DNA of 32,111 nt from Burkholderiales bacterium (GCA_003818495.1 RPRK01000035.1:1-32111), one strand, 5' to 3'; positions 1-10,464 are shown, counted from the stretch's first letter. Notes: generated from the letters alone by a model not told the origin. Numbers and translations: made by a program.

Positions 1-6
1 CGCCAC

Positions 7-1614
7 TCACCACAGCCGCCAGCCGTGCCGCGAGAAGAAGGTGGCCGCGCTGCGCACGAAGAGCCGCCGGTGCAGCCAGCCCTTGCGCGCCGCCGAGCCG
101 CCGTGGTGGACGATCCGCACGTCGCGCGCCCAGAGCACGCGTGCCACCCGACCGAGCCGCAGCGACAGGTCGAAGTCCTCGAAGTAGAGGAAGTAGGACG
201 GATCGAACCCGCCGATCGACTTGAGCACCGAGGCGCGGCACAACATGAACGAGCCGCTGACGAGTCGGCCGGTGACGTCGGTGACCGGACCGGGGTCGGG
301 CAGCACGTCGTAGCCGGCCGCCAGACGCCGGCCGAACGGCAGGCCGAGGGCCCGCAGCCCGAGCACCGCTACGCTCGGGTAGGTCTTGCACAGGTGCTGG
401 GCCTGGCCGTCGGCGCCGGCGGTCCAGGCCGCCACCATGCCGACCGAGGGATCGCCCGCCAGCAGCGCGATGCCGTTGCGCAGCGCATCAGGCTCGAGCT
501 CGGCGTCCGGGTTGAGCACCAGGTGCCACTCGGCGTCGCAGCGCTCGATCGCGAGGTTGTTGCCGTGGCCGTAGCCGACGTTGCCGTGCCCGCTCAGCAC
601 CTCGAGGCGGTAGGGCAGCGCCCCCTCCGCGAATTCGGCGATGCTGGCGGCCAGAGCGGCGGAATAGTCCTGCGGGCCGTTGTCGACGATCAGGACGCGG
701 GCCTCGGTCGGCGCGAGCTCGCAGACCGCGCGGCCCAGCTTCGTCAGACAGGTCTTCAGCAGCTCCAGCTCCGACCGGTAGACCACGATCCCGACGCAGA
801 GCGCACCGGGTCGCAGCAGCGGGGCCGATCCGGCCACCGCGTCGACCGCCGCGAGGTCCGAGCCGCCAGCCACAGGCGCGGCGCTCGGTCCGGGTGCGCG
901 AGCGAACCGGCGCGCGGCGAGCGCGATCACCAGGTCCAGCCGCCAGCGCAGCGCCTGCAGCCGCGAGGGGCTGCGGGACGGGCTCGCATTGCCGCCGTGA
1001 CGCCGATAGCGCAGCAGCGGGGTGTCGAGGTAGGCGACCCGTCCGAGCGTCGCGCCCACGGCCCCCAGCCACATGTCGTGCATCGGCGCGCGGACCGGGA
1101 TCGGCAGCGCGGTCGCGAGGACGCTGCGACGCACGGCCATCGCGCAACCGAGGAACCGGCTGCGCACGAGCGTGCCCGCCAGGCTGCCGTCGAAGCCGCC
1201 GCGCGTGGCCATGAACGAGTCGCCGATGCGCCGGCCCTCGCCGTCGATCAGGGTCGCGTCGGACACCGCCACCGTCACGCGCGGGTCGGCGTCGAAGGCC
1301 GCGAGCAGCGCATCGCGCCGCTGCGGCTCCCAGACGTCGTCCTGGTCGCAGAGCAGGATCACCTCGCCCCGCGCGAGCGACAGCGCGCGCTCGAAGCTGG
1401 CCCGCACGCCGAGGTTGGAGCGGTTCCGATGCAGGCGCACGCGCGCGTCGCCGATCCGCTCCAGGCGCTCCCAGGTGCCGTCGGTCGATGCGTCGTCGAC
1501 CACCACCAGCTCGTCGTCGGGGGCGAGCGCCGCCAGCAGGCTGGCGAGCTGCTCCTCGAGATGGCGCAGCCCGTTGTAGGTGGCCATCGCGACCGACACC
1601 CTCGGACCGCTCAC
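7..1614 (-). CDS. Fused two-domain family 2 glycosyltransferase (putative rhamnosyltransferase-like)
   Basis: Continuous minus-strand frame. GTG start at 1614 overlaps the flippase stop (GTGA). Domain 1: VSVAMATYNGLRHLEEQLASLL..VVVDDASTDGT..LLCDQDDVW. Domain 2: GIVVYRSELELL..LIVDNG..NVGYGHGNNLAIE..LVLNPDAELEPDAL..YFLYFEDFDLSLR (WbbL-like). Confidence 0.85.
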   Translation of the reverse strand: MSGPRVSVAMATYNGLRHLEEQLASLLAALAPDDELVVVDDASTDGTWERLERIGDARVRLHRNRSNLGVRASFERALSLARGEVILLCDQDDVWEPQRRDALLAAFDADPRVTVAVSDATLIDGEGRRIGDSFMATRGGFDGSLAGTLVRSRFLGCAMAVRRSVLATALPIPVRAPMHDMWLGAVGATLGRVAYLDTPLLRYRRHGGNASPSRSPSRLQALRWRLDLVIALAARRFARAPGPSAAPVAGGSDLAAVDAVAGSAPLLRPGALCVGIVVYRSELELLKTCLTKLGRAVCELAPTEARVLIVDNGPQDYSAALAASIAEFAEGALPYRLEVLSGHGNVGYGHGNNLAIERCDAEWHLVLNPDAELEPDALRNGIALLAGDPSVGMVAAWTAGADGQAQHLCKTYPSVAVLGLRALGLPFGRRLAAGYDVLPDPGPVTDVTGRLVSGSFMLCRASVLKSIGGFDPSYFLYFEDFDLSLRLGRVARVLWARDVRIVHHGGSAARKGWLHRRLFVRSAATFFSRHGWRLW

Positions 1615-3086
1615 CGGGGCAGGCCGTCCGCCTTGCGTGCCGCGACCAGCCTCGGGACGTCGCCCCGCAGCCGCATCGCCGCCATCACCCACGCCACGCC
1701 CCCGATCGCCAGGCTCCCCGCGGCCGCCCACGCGGGCGGCGCGAACGCGGCACAGGCGAACGCCGCCAGCGTGAGCAGTCCGACGACCAGCGCGACGCCG
1801 TCGCCGGCGCGATCGGCGGGGGAGACCTCGACCGGCCGGGCGATGATCCACAGCGCCGCGAGGTCGACGAGGATGCGCGCCGTCCAGGCCAGCGCCGCGC
1901 CGACGACCCCCCAGAGCGACGCCAGGACCCACATCGCCGCGACGTAGACCGGCAGCTCCACCATCTGCAGCAGCGCCGTGGAGCGCGCCTGGCCGCGCGC
2001 CTGGATCGATGCGAACGGCACGTGCGCGAGCCCGTTGGCGAGCACGCCCGCGCACAGGATGAGCATCGCGGTCGCCCCCTCGCGGGCGAACTCCGCACCG
2101 ACCCAGCGCTCGAGGATCGGATGCGCGAACGTGCCGAGCACGAGCGTCACCGGCTGCAGCGCGATGAACAGCACGCCGAGCGCGAGGCGCTCGAGCGGCC
2201 AGGCGGCCATCCGCTCGCCGGTGCTGGCGTGCAGCTCGGACAGGCGGGGGAACAGCACGCTCGCGAGCGACACCGGCACGATGAGCAGGCGCGAGACGAT
2301 CTCCTGCGGCGTCACGTACCAGGCCACCGCGCTCAACGAGCTGACCGCGCCGATCACGAAGCGGTCCAGGTAGCCCATCAGCGGCCCGATGAGGTTGGCG
2401 ACCGTCATCCAGCCGCCGGTGCGCAGCAGCGGGCCGAGCCGCGCGCCGCGCGGCCGAGTCGCGGCCAGCGCGCCGGGCAGCATCCGGCCGACGCACCACG
2501 CGTACGCGAGGCAGCCGAGTCCGCGCAGCGCACCGAGCGTCCAGGCGACCACGACCAGGTCGTTCCAGCCGGCGCGGACGACGAGGAGCGGCGCGAGCAC
2601 GGTGGCGACGCCGGTGGCGAGCCGCACGACGTTGATGGGCACGAAGGCACCGCGCGCCTCCATCACGCCACGCAGCCCCGAGGTCAGCAGCACGAAGGGC
2701 ATCGCCCAGGCCAGCGCGCGCAGGGCACCGAGTGCCTCGGAGGGATCGCCGTCGAGGGCGAGCAGCCCGACGCCATAAGGCGCGACGACCCACAGCACGA
2801 CACCCGCCACGCCGCCGAGGGCCACGAGCAGCGTCAGGCCGTCCCGCGCGACCGGTGCGATCTCCTCCTCGCGCCCCGACCCCATCGCGGCGCTCAGCCG
2901 ATGCGTCAGCGCCCGGCCCAGGCCCATGTCGAACAGGCCGAAATAGTTGATCACGGCCCACAGCAGGGTCAGCAGGCCGAAACGCGGGGCGCCGAGCGCA
3001 TGGATCAGCAGCGGGATGCAGGCCACCGCCACGAAGAGCGGCAGCCCGAACCCGGCGAGGTTCCAGAGCGCGTTGCGAGCGATCAT
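1611..3086 (-). CDS. Polysaccharide/O-antigen flippase (Wzx/MATE-like membrane protein)
   Basis: 491-aa hydrophobic polytopic protein starting MIARNALWNLAGFGLPLFVAVACIPLLIHALG, in a polysaccharide gene context. Confidence 0.8.
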   Translation of the reverse strand: MIARNALWNLAGFGLPLFVAVACIPLLIHALGAPRFGLLTLLWAVINYFGLFDMGLGRALTHRLSAAMGSGREEEIAPVARDGLTLLVALGGVAGVVLWVVAPYGVGLLALDGDPSEALGALRALAWAMPFVLLTSGLRGVMEARGAFVPINVVRLATGVATVLAPLLVVRAGWNDLVVVAWTLGALRGLGCLAYAWCVGRMLPGALAATRPRGARLGPLLRTGGWMTVANLIGPLMGYLDRFVIGAVSSLSAVAWYVTPQEIVSRLLIVPVSLASVLFPRLSELHASTGERMAAWPLERLALGVLFIALQPVTLVLGTFAHPILERWVGAEFAREGATAMLILCAGVLANGLAHVPFASIQARGQARSTALLQMVELPVYVAAMWVLASLWGVVGAALAWTARILVDLAALWIIARPVEVSPADRAGDGVALVVGLLTLAAFACAAFAPPAWAAAGSLAIGGVAWVMAAMRLRGDVPRLVAARKADGLPR

Positions 3087-3204
3087 CGACGAAGCATACC
3101 GTTCGCGGCTCGCTTGCCGCCGCGTCCGAGACCGTCCGAAACACCGGTGTCATATCATCGGCCCTCCCGGGCGACCCGCCCGCCCCGCGCGCACGCGCCG
3201 CCCC

Positions 3205-4215
3205 ATGCCCCCGTCGGACATCGCAGGCCCGGCACTGGCCGCCGCCGCGATCGCCGCCTGCGTCGCCGCGGCGGTGCTCGCGACGCTGCTCGCCAGCGGC
3301 CTCTCGCATCGGATGCTCGATCGGCCGAACGCGCGCTCGATGCACGTCACGCCCACCCCCCGGATCGGCGGGCTCGGCGTGCTGGCCGGCCTGGTCGCGG
3401 CGCTCGCCGCCACGCGGGGCGCCCTCCCCTGGGCGGCCTGGGCGGCGCTCGCGACGGTCGCGGCGGTCTCCACCCTCGACGACCTGCGCGGGCTCGGCGC
3501 CGGCACGAGGCTGGCGCTGCACCTCGCGGCGGCCACCACGATCGCGGTCTCCGCGCTCGGCGGCCACGGCGCGCTCACCGTGGCCGCGGGCGCGCTCGCG
3601 ATCGCGTGGCTGGTCAACCTGTACAACTTCATGGACGGCTCGGACGCCCTCGCCGGCACGATGGGCGTGGTCGGATTCGGCGCCTGCGCGCTCGCCGCGG
3701 CCGCGGGCGGGGACGCAGCACTCGCAGTCGCGTCGGCCGCCGTCGCCGGCGCATGCGCCGGCTTCCTCGTCTTCAACCTGCCGCCCGCGCGCCTGTTCAT
3801 GGGCGACGCGGGCTCGACCTCGCTCGGCCTGCTGGCCGGCGCGATCGGCGCGGTCGGCGTCGAACGCGACCTGTGGTCGCCCTGGCTGCCGGCGACGGTG
3901 TTCATGCCGTTCGCGTTCGATGCGACCGCGACGCTGCTCGACCGGGCGCGCCGCGGCTGCAGGGTCTGGGAGGCGCATCGCGAGCATGCCTACCAGCGCC
4001 TGAACCTGTCGGGCTTCGGTCACCGTCGCACCGCGCTCGCCTACGGCGCGCTGATGCTCGCGAACGCGGCGCTGGCCCTCGGCGCGCGGCAGGTCTCGCT
4101 CGAAGGCGCGGCGCTCGTCGTGTCGCTGCTCGTCCACGGCGTGCTGTGGCTGGCCGTGCAGCGGGCGTGGCGGCGCCGCGAGGACGCGGCCGACGCGGCC
4201 GACGCGAGGCGCTGA
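3205..4215 (+). CDS. WecA/WbpL-like undecaprenyl-phosphate sugar-1-phosphate transferase (glycosyltransferase family 4)
   Basis: Motifs RSMHVTPTPRIGGLGV, LVNLYNFMDGSDALAG, RLFMGDAGSTSLGLL and REHAYQRL. Start taken at ATG 3205, inside the longer track ORF. Confidence 0.88.
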   Translation: MPPSDIAGPALAAAAIAACVAAAVLATLLASGLSHRMLDRPNARSMHVTPTPRIGGLGVLAGLVAALAATRGALPWAAWAALATVAAVSTLDDLRGLGAGTRLALHLAAATTIAVSALGGHGALTVAAGALAIAWLVNLYNFMDGSDALAGTMGVVGFGACALAAAAGGDAALAVASAAVAGACAGFLVFNLPPARLFMGDAGSTSLGLLAGAIGAVGVERDLWSPWLPATVFMPFAFDATATLLDRARRGCRVWEAHREHAYQRLNLSGFGHRRTALAYGALMLANAALALGARQVSLEGAALVVSLLVHGVLWLAVQRAWRRREDAADAADARR

Positions 4216-4285
4216 CGACCCGGCCGCGGACCCGCGCGGCGCGGCGAACGCGAGCGCCCCGGGCGGCGTGCCATACTTCTCCACC

Positions 4286-6229
4286 ATGCAGGACCGTCAC
4301 GACGAGCCCTCCACCGCCGCGCCTGCCCCGGACACCGGGGCGCCCGGCGGCGACGACCGGGGTCCGCGCTCCGGCCTGCATCCGTTCGACTGGCGCTCGG
4401 TCGGGGTCCTCGCCTACGACGTCCTGCTCGCCGTCATCGCCTGGTTCACCGCCTACGGGCTGCGCTTCGGCTTCGACGGCGTCGGCATGCTCTACGAGCG
4501 CATGATGCCGCTCGCCGCCTGGGCGCTGCCCGCGCAGGCGGCGGTGTTCTGGGCCACCGGGGTCTACCGGGGCCTGTGGCGATACGCCAGTCTCCAGGAC
4601 CTGCGGCGGATCGTGACCGCGGCGGTGCTGGCCACCGCCCTGGTGCCGGTCGTCCACCTGATGCTGCGGCTCGACTCGGTGCTGCCGCGGTCCTCGCTGC
4701 TGCTGATGCCGCTGGTGATGGTCGCGCTGATGGCCGGCAGCCGCTTCGGCTACCGGATGCTGCGCGAGCACCGCCTCGCCCGCGTCACGCATCGCCACGG
4801 CGATCCCGTGATCGTCATCGGTGCCGGCGACGCGGGCGTGACGCTGCTGCGCGAACTCTCCCGCAGCGCGCGCTGGCGTGCCGTGGCCCTGCTCGACGAC
4901 GATCCGGCCAAGCGCGGTCGCGTCGTGCACGGCGTGCGCGTGGCGGGCGGCGTCGACGACTACGCGGTCGTGGCCCGGCGCCTCGGCGTCGGCACCGCGA
5001 TCATCGCGATGCCGACCGTGCCCAGCGCCCACCGGCGCCAGATCGTGCAGCGCTGCATCGCCGCGGGCGCCCAGGTGCTGACCGTGCCGTCCTTCGAGGA
5101 GATGATGACCGGCCAGGTCAGCGTCGACTGGCTGCGGCGCATCGAGCTCGAGGACCTGCTCGGGCGCGAGCCGGTGAAGCTCGACGCCGACCAGCTCCGC
5201 CAGCGGCTCACCGGCAAGACGGTGCTGGTCACCGGCGCCGGCGGCTCGATCGGCTCCGAGCTGTGCCGCCAGATCGCCCGCTTCCATCCGGCGCTGCTGG
5301 TGCTGTTCGACGTCAGCGAATACGCGCTCTACACGCTCGCCGAGGAGTTCGCCACGCTGTCGCCCGACACCGTCGTGCTGCAGCGGGTCGGCGACGTGAA
5401 GTCGGCGCCGCGGCTCGCGGCGGTCCTCGACGAGAACGCGCCCGACGTCATCTTCCATGCGGCCGCCTACAAGCACGTGCCGATGATGGAGGAAGGCAAC
5501 GCCTGGGAGGCGATCCGCAACAACACGCTCGGCACGCTGCGCGTCGCGGAGGCCGCGATCGCGCACGGCGTGGCCGAGGTGGTGCTGATCTCCACCGACA
5601 AGGCGGTCAATCCGACCAACGTGATGGGCGCCTCCAAGCGCCTGGCCGAGATGGTCTGCCAGTCGCTCCATGCGCGTGGCCCGACCCGCTTCGAGGTCGT
5701 GCGCTTCGGCAACGTCCTCGGCAGCAACGGCAGCGTGATCCCGAAGTTCGCCGAGCAGATCGCCCGCGGCGGTCCGGTCACCGTCACGCACCCGGACATC
5801 ATCCGCTACTTCATGTCGATCCCGGAGGCGGCGCAGCTGGTGCTGCAGGCGGCCGGCATGGGTCGCGGCGGCGAGATCTTCGTGCTCGACATGGGCGAGC
5901 CGGTCCGGATCGTCGACCTCGCCCGCGACATGATCCGGCTGGCCGGCTTCACCGACGAGCAGATCCGCATCGAGTTCACCGGGCTGCGGCCCGGCGAGAA
6001 GCTCTACGAGGAGCTGCTCGCCGACGGCGAGAACTCGCGCTCGACCCACCACCACAAGGTCAAGGTCGCCCGCGCCGCCGAGGTGCCCGCCGAGTGGCTC
6101 GACGCCTTCCGCGCCTGGCTCGAGCAGCCGCGCGAGCTCGGCGACGAGGAGGTCCGCCGCGACCTCAAGCGGTGGCTTCCCGAGTACGTGGGCCCGGCAC
6201 GCGCCGAACTCCGCCGCGTCGTCGGCTGA
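4286..6229 (+). CDS. Membrane-anchored nucleoside-diphosphate-sugar 4,6-dehydratase/epimerase (CapD/WbpM/PglF-like)
   Basis: N-terminal TM region, then VLVTGAGGSIGSELCRQI, ISTDKAVNPTNVMGASKR, RFGNVLGSNGSVIPKF and GLRPGEKLYEELL. Confidence 0.92.
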   Translation: MQDRHDEPSTAAPAPDTGAPGGDDRGPRSGLHPFDWRSVGVLAYDVLLAVIAWFTAYGLRFGFDGVGMLYERMMPLAAWALPAQAAVFWATGVYRGLWRYASLQDLRRIVTAAVLATALVPVVHLMLRLDSVLPRSSLLLMPLVMVALMAGSRFGYRMLREHRLARVTHRHGDPVIVIGAGDAGVTLLRELSRSARWRAVALLDDDPAKRGRVVHGVRVAGGVDDYAVVARRLGVGTAIIAMPTVPSAHRRQIVQRCIAAGAQVLTVPSFEEMMTGQVSVDWLRRIELEDLLGREPVKLDADQLRQRLTGKTVLVTGAGGSIGSELCRQIARFHPALLVLFDVSEYALYTLAEEFATLSPDTVVLQRVGDVKSAPRLAAVLDENAPDVIFHAAAYKHVPMMEEGNAWEAIRNNTLGTLRVAEAAIAHGVAEVVLISTDKAVNPTNVMGASKRLAEMVCQSLHARGPTRFEVVRFGNVLGSNGSVIPKFAEQIARGGPVTVTHPDIIRYFMSIPEAAQLVLQAAGMGRGGEIFVLDMGEPVRIVDLARDMIRLAGFTDEQIRIEFTGLRPGEKLYEELLADGENSRSTHHHKVKVARAAEVPAEWLDAFRAWLEQPRELGDEEVRRDLKRWLPEYVGPARAELRRVVG

Positions 6230-6238
6230 AGAGAACGC

Positions 6239-7060
6239 GTGTCACCGATCGCCATCGGCGACCTGCAGGGGTGCGACGCGCCGCTCGCGAGCCTGCTCGC
6301 CGCCTGCGACCCGGACGGCTCGAGCCCGCTGTGGTTCGCGGGCGACCTGGTCAATCGCGGTCCCGATTCGCTCGGGGCACTGCGTCGCGTGCAGGCGCTC
6401 GGAGACCGGGCGACGACGGTGCTCGGCAATCACGACCTGCACCTGCTCGCGGTCGCGGCCGGTGCGCGCGCGGCCGGTCGCGGCGACACGCTCGAGCCGA
6501 TCCTCGCCGCCCCGGACGCCGACCGGCTGATCGACTGGCTGCGCACCCGCCCGCTCGCGCACTTCGCCGACGGTCACCTGATGGTGCACGCCGGCGTGTT
6601 CCCGCGCTGGACCGCGGACGAGACGGTGGCGCTCGCCGAGGAAGTCGGCGCGGTGCTGCGCGGCCCGCACTGGGGCGACTTCCTGCGGACGATGTACGGC
6701 AACTGGCCGGACCGCTGGGACGACGCCCTCAGCGGCGACGACCGGCTGCGCGCGATCGTCAACGCGCTGACCCGGATGCGCTTCGTCGACGTCACCGGCC
6801 GGATGGACTTCTCGGTCAAGGAAGGCACGGCCGCGACGCCGCCGGGCCTCGTGCCCTGGTTCGACGCGCCGGGGCGCCGCAGCGCCGGGGTCACCGTCGT
6901 GTTCGGGCACTGGTCGACCCTCGGCCTGGTGCTGCGCCCCGACCTGATCGCGCTGGACACCGGCTGCGTCTGGGGCGGCGCCCTCACCGCGGTCCGACTG
7001 GGCGACCGGCGCGTGTTCCAGATGCGCTGCCCGCAGGCCCGCGCTCCAGGCCGCGCCTGA
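6239..7060 (+). CDS. apaH: Symmetrical bis(5'-nucleosyl)-tetraphosphatase
   Basis: Metallophosphatase motifs [40 protein letters not shown] and [11 protein letters not shown] start. Confidence 0.93.
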   Translation: MSPIAIGDLQGCDAPLASLLAACDPDGSSPLWFAGDLVNRGPDSLGALRRVQALGDRATTVLGNHDLHLLAVAAGARAAGRGDTLEPILAAPDADRLIDWLRTRPLAHFADGHLMVHAGVFPRWTADETVALAEEVGAVLRGPHWGDFLRTMYGNWPDRWDDALSGDDRLRAIVNALTRMRFVDVTGRMDFSVKEGTAATPPGLVPWFDAPGRRSAGVTVVFGHWSTLGLVLRPDLIALDTGCVWGGALTAVRLGDRRVFQMRCPQARAPGRA

Positions 7061-7063
7061 GCG

Positions 7064-7891
7064 TCAGGGGGCGGTGGTCGCGCCGAGTGCCGCGCGCAGC
7101 GTCTCGGGCACCGTGTCGTCGAGCTCGAGCCCGAGGCGCAGCGCGATCGCCTCGCGCGCCTGCCGTGCGACGAGCTGACGCTTGAGGCCGGGCGCCGGCA
7201 GGATCGCCGGCATCACGTGGACCTCGACGATCACCCTCGGGTGACCGGTGATCGTCCAGAGCGACTGCAGGAACGTGGTGTCGCCGACGAACATCGCCGC
7301 GTGGCTCGGCTCGCCGTCGGGATCCACGTACCGGATGCCGACCGGCACCATCGGCGCATCGGCGTTCAGCGCCGCCTGCACGAGGTTGCCGTGGAAGGGC
7401 AGCAGGCGCCGACCGTCGCTGGTCGTGCCCTCCGGGAAGACCGCCGCACGCAGGCCGGCCTGCATCTTCTCGCCCATCCGCTGGATGACGCCGTGCACCG
7501 CGTGCCGCCGGCCGCGTTCGATGAACACCGTGCCCGCGCGGCCCACCAGCGTGCCGGCGAGCGGCCAGGAGGCGATCTCCGCCTTCGCGGCGAACGAGGC
7601 CGGCGCGAGACTGTCGATCGCGAAGATGTCGAGCCACGAGACGTGGTTCGACAGCAGCAGCCGGCCGTCGCCCGGACCGTGCCGGCCGCGCATCGCCGAC
7701 AGCGCCTCGGCCCCCGGCGCGACGCGCTCGACGATGACCGCACCGCAGCAGCCCACCAGCATCCGCGACCAGGTCGCGATCAGCCACTCGCGCCGGCCGG
7801 GGCCGACGAGCGGGAAGACGACGAAGACGGTGAACAGTCCACCGAGCAGCAGCGCGACGAGCGCCGGGATCCGCCAGAGCCGGCGCAGCAC
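7064..7891 (-). CDS. Lysophospholipid/1-acyl-glycerol-3-phosphate acyltransferase family protein
   Basis: NHVSWLDIF (HX4D), FIERGRR, FPEGTTSDG motifs and an N-terminal hydrophobic segment. Confidence 0.88.
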   Translation of the reverse strand: MLRRLWRIPALVALLLGGLFTVFVVFPLVGPGRREWLIATWSRMLVGCCGAVIVERVAPGAEALSAMRGRHGPGDGRLLLSNHVSWLDIFAIDSLAPASFAAKAEIASWPLAGTLVGRAGTVFIERGRRHAVHGVIQRMGEKMQAGLRAAVFPEGTTSDGRRLLPFHGNLVQAALNADAPMVPVGIRYVDPDGEPSHAAMFVGDTTFLQSLWTITGHPRVIVEVHVMPAILPAPGLKRQLVARQAREAIALRLGLELDDTVPETLRAALGATTAP

Positions 7892-7897
7892 GGCCGG

Positions 7898-8446
7898 TCA
7901 GTCGTAGAGATCGGCGTCCCGAAGGCGCGGCGCGGCCGCGTCCTTGGCCGCCAGGGTGGGCACGGCGCCGTCGAGCGGCCAGTCGATGCCGACCTCGGCG
8001 TCGTTCCAGGCCAGGCTGCGGTCGTGCTCGGGGTACCAGTACTCGGTGGTCTTGTAGAGGAAGTCCGCGGACTCGCTCAGCACGACGAACCCGTGGCCGA
8101 AGCCGGGCGGGATCCAGAGCTGCCGATGCGAGACCGCATCGAGCCGGGCGCCGAACCACTTGCCGAAGTGCGGCGAGGCGCGGCGCAGGTCGACGGCGAC
8201 GTCGAACACCTCGCCGGAGGTGCAGCGCACCAGCTTGCCCTGCGGCTTGACGAGCTGGTAGTGCAGCCCGCGCAGCACGCCCCGCACCGAGCGCGAGTGG
8301 TTGTCCTGCACGAACGGCAGCGTCACGCCGGTCGCCTCGCGGAACGTGCGTTCGTTCCAGCTCTCGAAGAAGAAGCCGCGCGCGTCGCCGAACACCTTCG
8401 GCTCGATCAGCAGCACGCCGGGCAGCGCAGTCTCGGTGACCTTCAT
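7898..8446 (-). CDS. rfbC: dTDP-4-dehydrorhamnose 3,5-epimerase
   Basis: FGDARGFFFESWN, VQDNHSRSVRGVLRGLHYQ, WIPPGFGHGF. Confidence 0.95.
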   Translation of the reverse strand: MKVTETALPGVLLIEPKVFGDARGFFFESWNERTFREATGVTLPFVQDNHSRSVRGVLRGLHYQLVKPQGKLVRCTSGEVFDVAVDLRRASPHFGKWFGARLDAVSHRQLWIPPGFGHGFVVLSESADFLYKTTEYWYPEHDRSLAWNDAEVGIDWPLDGAVPTLAAKDAAAPRLRDADLYD

Positions 8447-8456
8447 GGGCGTGACC

Positions 8457-9338
8457 TCAGAGCACTTTTTCGTCGAGCACGCGCAGCAGGTACTGCCCGT
8501 AGCCGTTCTTCGCCAGCGGACGCGCGAGGCGCTCGAGCTGCTCGGCGCCGATCCAGCCGGCGCGGAACGCGATCTCCTCGGGGCACGCCACCTTCAGGCC
8601 CTGTCGCGACTCGATCGTCTCGATGAACGACGAGGCCTGCAGCAGCGACTCGTGGGTGCCGGTGTCGAGCCACGCGTAGCCTCGGCCCATCACCTCGACG
8701 TCGAGCGCGCCGAGCTCGAGGTAGCTGCGGTTCACGTCGGTGATCTCGAGCTCGCCGCGGGCCGACGGCACGACCGCCGCCGCGATGTCGCAGACGCGCC
8801 GGTCGTAGAAGTACAGCCCGGTGACCGCGTAGCGCGAGCGCGGCTTGAGGGGCTTCTCCTCGAGGCTGATCGCGCGGTTCTCCGCATCGAACTCGACGAC
8901 GCCGTAGCGCTCGGGATCGTTGACGTGATAGGCGAACACCGTGGCACCGGTCTCGCGGGCGGCAGCGCGGCGCACCATCGCGGCGAGGTCGTGGCCGTAG
9001 AACAGGTTGTCGCCGAGGATCAGCGCCGACGGATCGCCACCGACGAAGTCGCGACCGAGGATGAACGCCTGCGCCAGGCCGTCGGGCGAAGGCTGCACGC
9101 AGTAGCTCAGGTTCAGGCCCCAGGCGCTGCCGTCGCCGAGCAGGTCGGCGAAGCGCGGCGTGTCGGTCGGCGTGGAGATGATCAGGATGTCGCGGATGCC
9201 GGCGAGCATCAGCACCGACAGCGGGTAGTACACCATCGGCTTGTCGTAGACCGGCAGCAGCTGCTTGGAGACCGCCTTGGTCACCGGATACAGCCGCGTG
9301 CCCGAGCCGCCTGCGAGGATGATGCCCTTGCGTGCCAT
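8457..9338 (-). CDS. rfbA: Glucose-1-phosphate thymidylyltransferase
   Basis: [58 protein letters not shown]. Confidence 0.97.
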   Translation of the reverse strand: MARKGIILAGGSGTRLYPVTKAVSKQLLPVYDKPMVYYPLSVLMLAGIRDILIISTPTDTPRFADLLGDGSAWGLNLSYCVQPSPDGLAQAFILGRDFVGGDPSALILGDNLFYGHDLAAMVRRAAARETGATVFAYHVNDPERYGVVEFDAENRAISLEEKPLKPRSRYAVTGLYFYDRRVCDIAAAVVPSARGELEITDVNRSYLELGALDVEVMGRGYAWLDTGTHESLLQASSFIETIESRQGLKVACPEEIAFRAGWIGAEQLERLARPLAKNGYGQYLLRVLDEKVL

Positions 9339-9363
9339 CGGGGGGACCCTGGGAGACCGCCGC

Positions 9364-10428
9364 TCAGCGGGCGGCGTAGTTGCGGGAGACCCAGCTGCGG
9401 TAGTCGCCGCTGACGACGTCGGCGACCCACTGCTCGTGATCCAGGTACCAGCGGACCGTCTCGCGGATGCCGGTCTCGAAGGTCTGCGCCGGCTTCCAGC
9501 CGAGCTCGGCGGCGATGCGCCGCGCGTCGATCGCGTAGCGCCGGTCGTGACCCGGCCGGTCGGTGACGTAGGTGATCAGCCGACGGTGCGGCCCCTGCGG
9601 ATCGGGGCGCAGCTCGTCGAGCAGGTCACAGATCGTGTGGACGACCTGCAGGTTGGTCATCTCGTTCCAGCCGCCGACGTTGTACACCCGGCCCGGCTCG
9701 CCGCCGGCCAGCACCGCGCGCACCGCGCTGCAGTGATCGCCCACGTAGAGCCAGTCGCGCACGTTCGAGCCGTCGCCGTAGATCGGCAGGGGCCGGCCCG
9801 CGAGCGCGTTGTGGATCACCAGCGGGATCAGCTTCTCGGGGAACTGGTACGGCCCGTAGTTGTTCGAGCAGTTGGTCGTGAGGACCGGCATGCCGTAGGT
9901 GTGGTGCCACGCCCGCACGAGGTGGTCCGAGGCGGCCTTGCTCGCCGAGTACGGGCTGTTGGGCTCGTAGGCCTTGGTCTCGGCGAACGGCGGGTCCTGC
10001 GGGCCGAGCGACCCGTAGACCTCGTCGGTCGAGACGTGCAGGAACCGGAACGCGTCGCGCTCGGCGCCCTGCAGGCCCCGCCAGTGCTCGAGCGCGGCCT
10101 GCAGCAGCGTGAACGTGCCGTCGACGTTGGTGCGCACGAACGCCGCCGGACCGTGGATGGAGCGGTCGACGTGCGACTCGGCCGCGAAGTGGACGATCGC
10201 GCGCGGGCGATGCGTGCGCATCAGGCCGCCGACGAGCTCGGCGTCGCAGATGTCGCCGTGCACGAAGGTGTGACGCGGATCGCCGTCGACCGGCGCGAGG
10301 TTCGCGAGGTTGCCCGCGTACGTCAGCGCATCGAGGCTGACGACCGCGTCGGTCTCGGCTGCCATCCACTGATGGACGAAGTTGGAACCGATGAAACCGG
10401 CCGCGCCGGTCACGAGGATCGTATTCAT
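9364..10428 (-). CDS. rfbB: dTDP-glucose 4,6-dehydratase
   Basis: [58 protein letters not shown]. Start trimmed to ATG 10428. Confidence 0.96.
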   Translation of the reverse strand: MNTILVTGAAGFIGSNFVHQWMAAETDAVVSLDALTYAGNLANLAPVDGDPRHTFVHGDICDAELVGGLMRTHRPRAIVHFAAESHVDRSIHGPAAFVRTNVDGTFTLLQAALEHWRGLQGAERDAFRFLHVSTDEVYGSLGPQDPPFAETKAYEPNSPYSASKAASDHLVRAWHHTYGMPVLTTNCSNNYGPYQFPEKLIPLVIHNALAGRPLPIYGDGSNVRDWLYVGDHCSAVRAVLAGGEPGRVYNVGGWNEMTNLQVVHTICDLLDELRPDPQGPHRRLITYVTDRPGHDRRYAIDARRIAAELGWKPAQTFETGIRETVRWYLDHEQWVADVVSGDYRSWVSRNYAAR

Positions 10429-10436
10429 GGCACGCG

Positions 10437-10464
10437 ATTGTACGCGCCAGACTCGTGAGGTCAG
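10437..10464 (-). promoter_or_regulatory. Candidate sigma-70 promoter for rfbB-rfbA-rfbC
   Basis: Minus-strand CTGACC - 16 nt - TACAAT, 8 nt before the rfbB ATG. Confidence 0.5.

Noticed and set aside
1615-4287. N-terminal part of the 1426-aa minus-strand ORF
   Set aside because: Arg-rich out-of-frame translation across the flippase and antisense to the GT4 gene. The GT2 protein starts at GTG 1614.
1488-4505. 1005-aa plus-strand ORF
   Set aside because: Overlaps the flippase, GT4 and CapD-like genes in other frames, with no protein motifs. GC-driven spurious ORF.
4576-7185. 869-aa plus-strand ORF
   Set aside because: Out-of-frame shadow of the CapD-like gene and apaH, Arg/Pro/Ala-rich.
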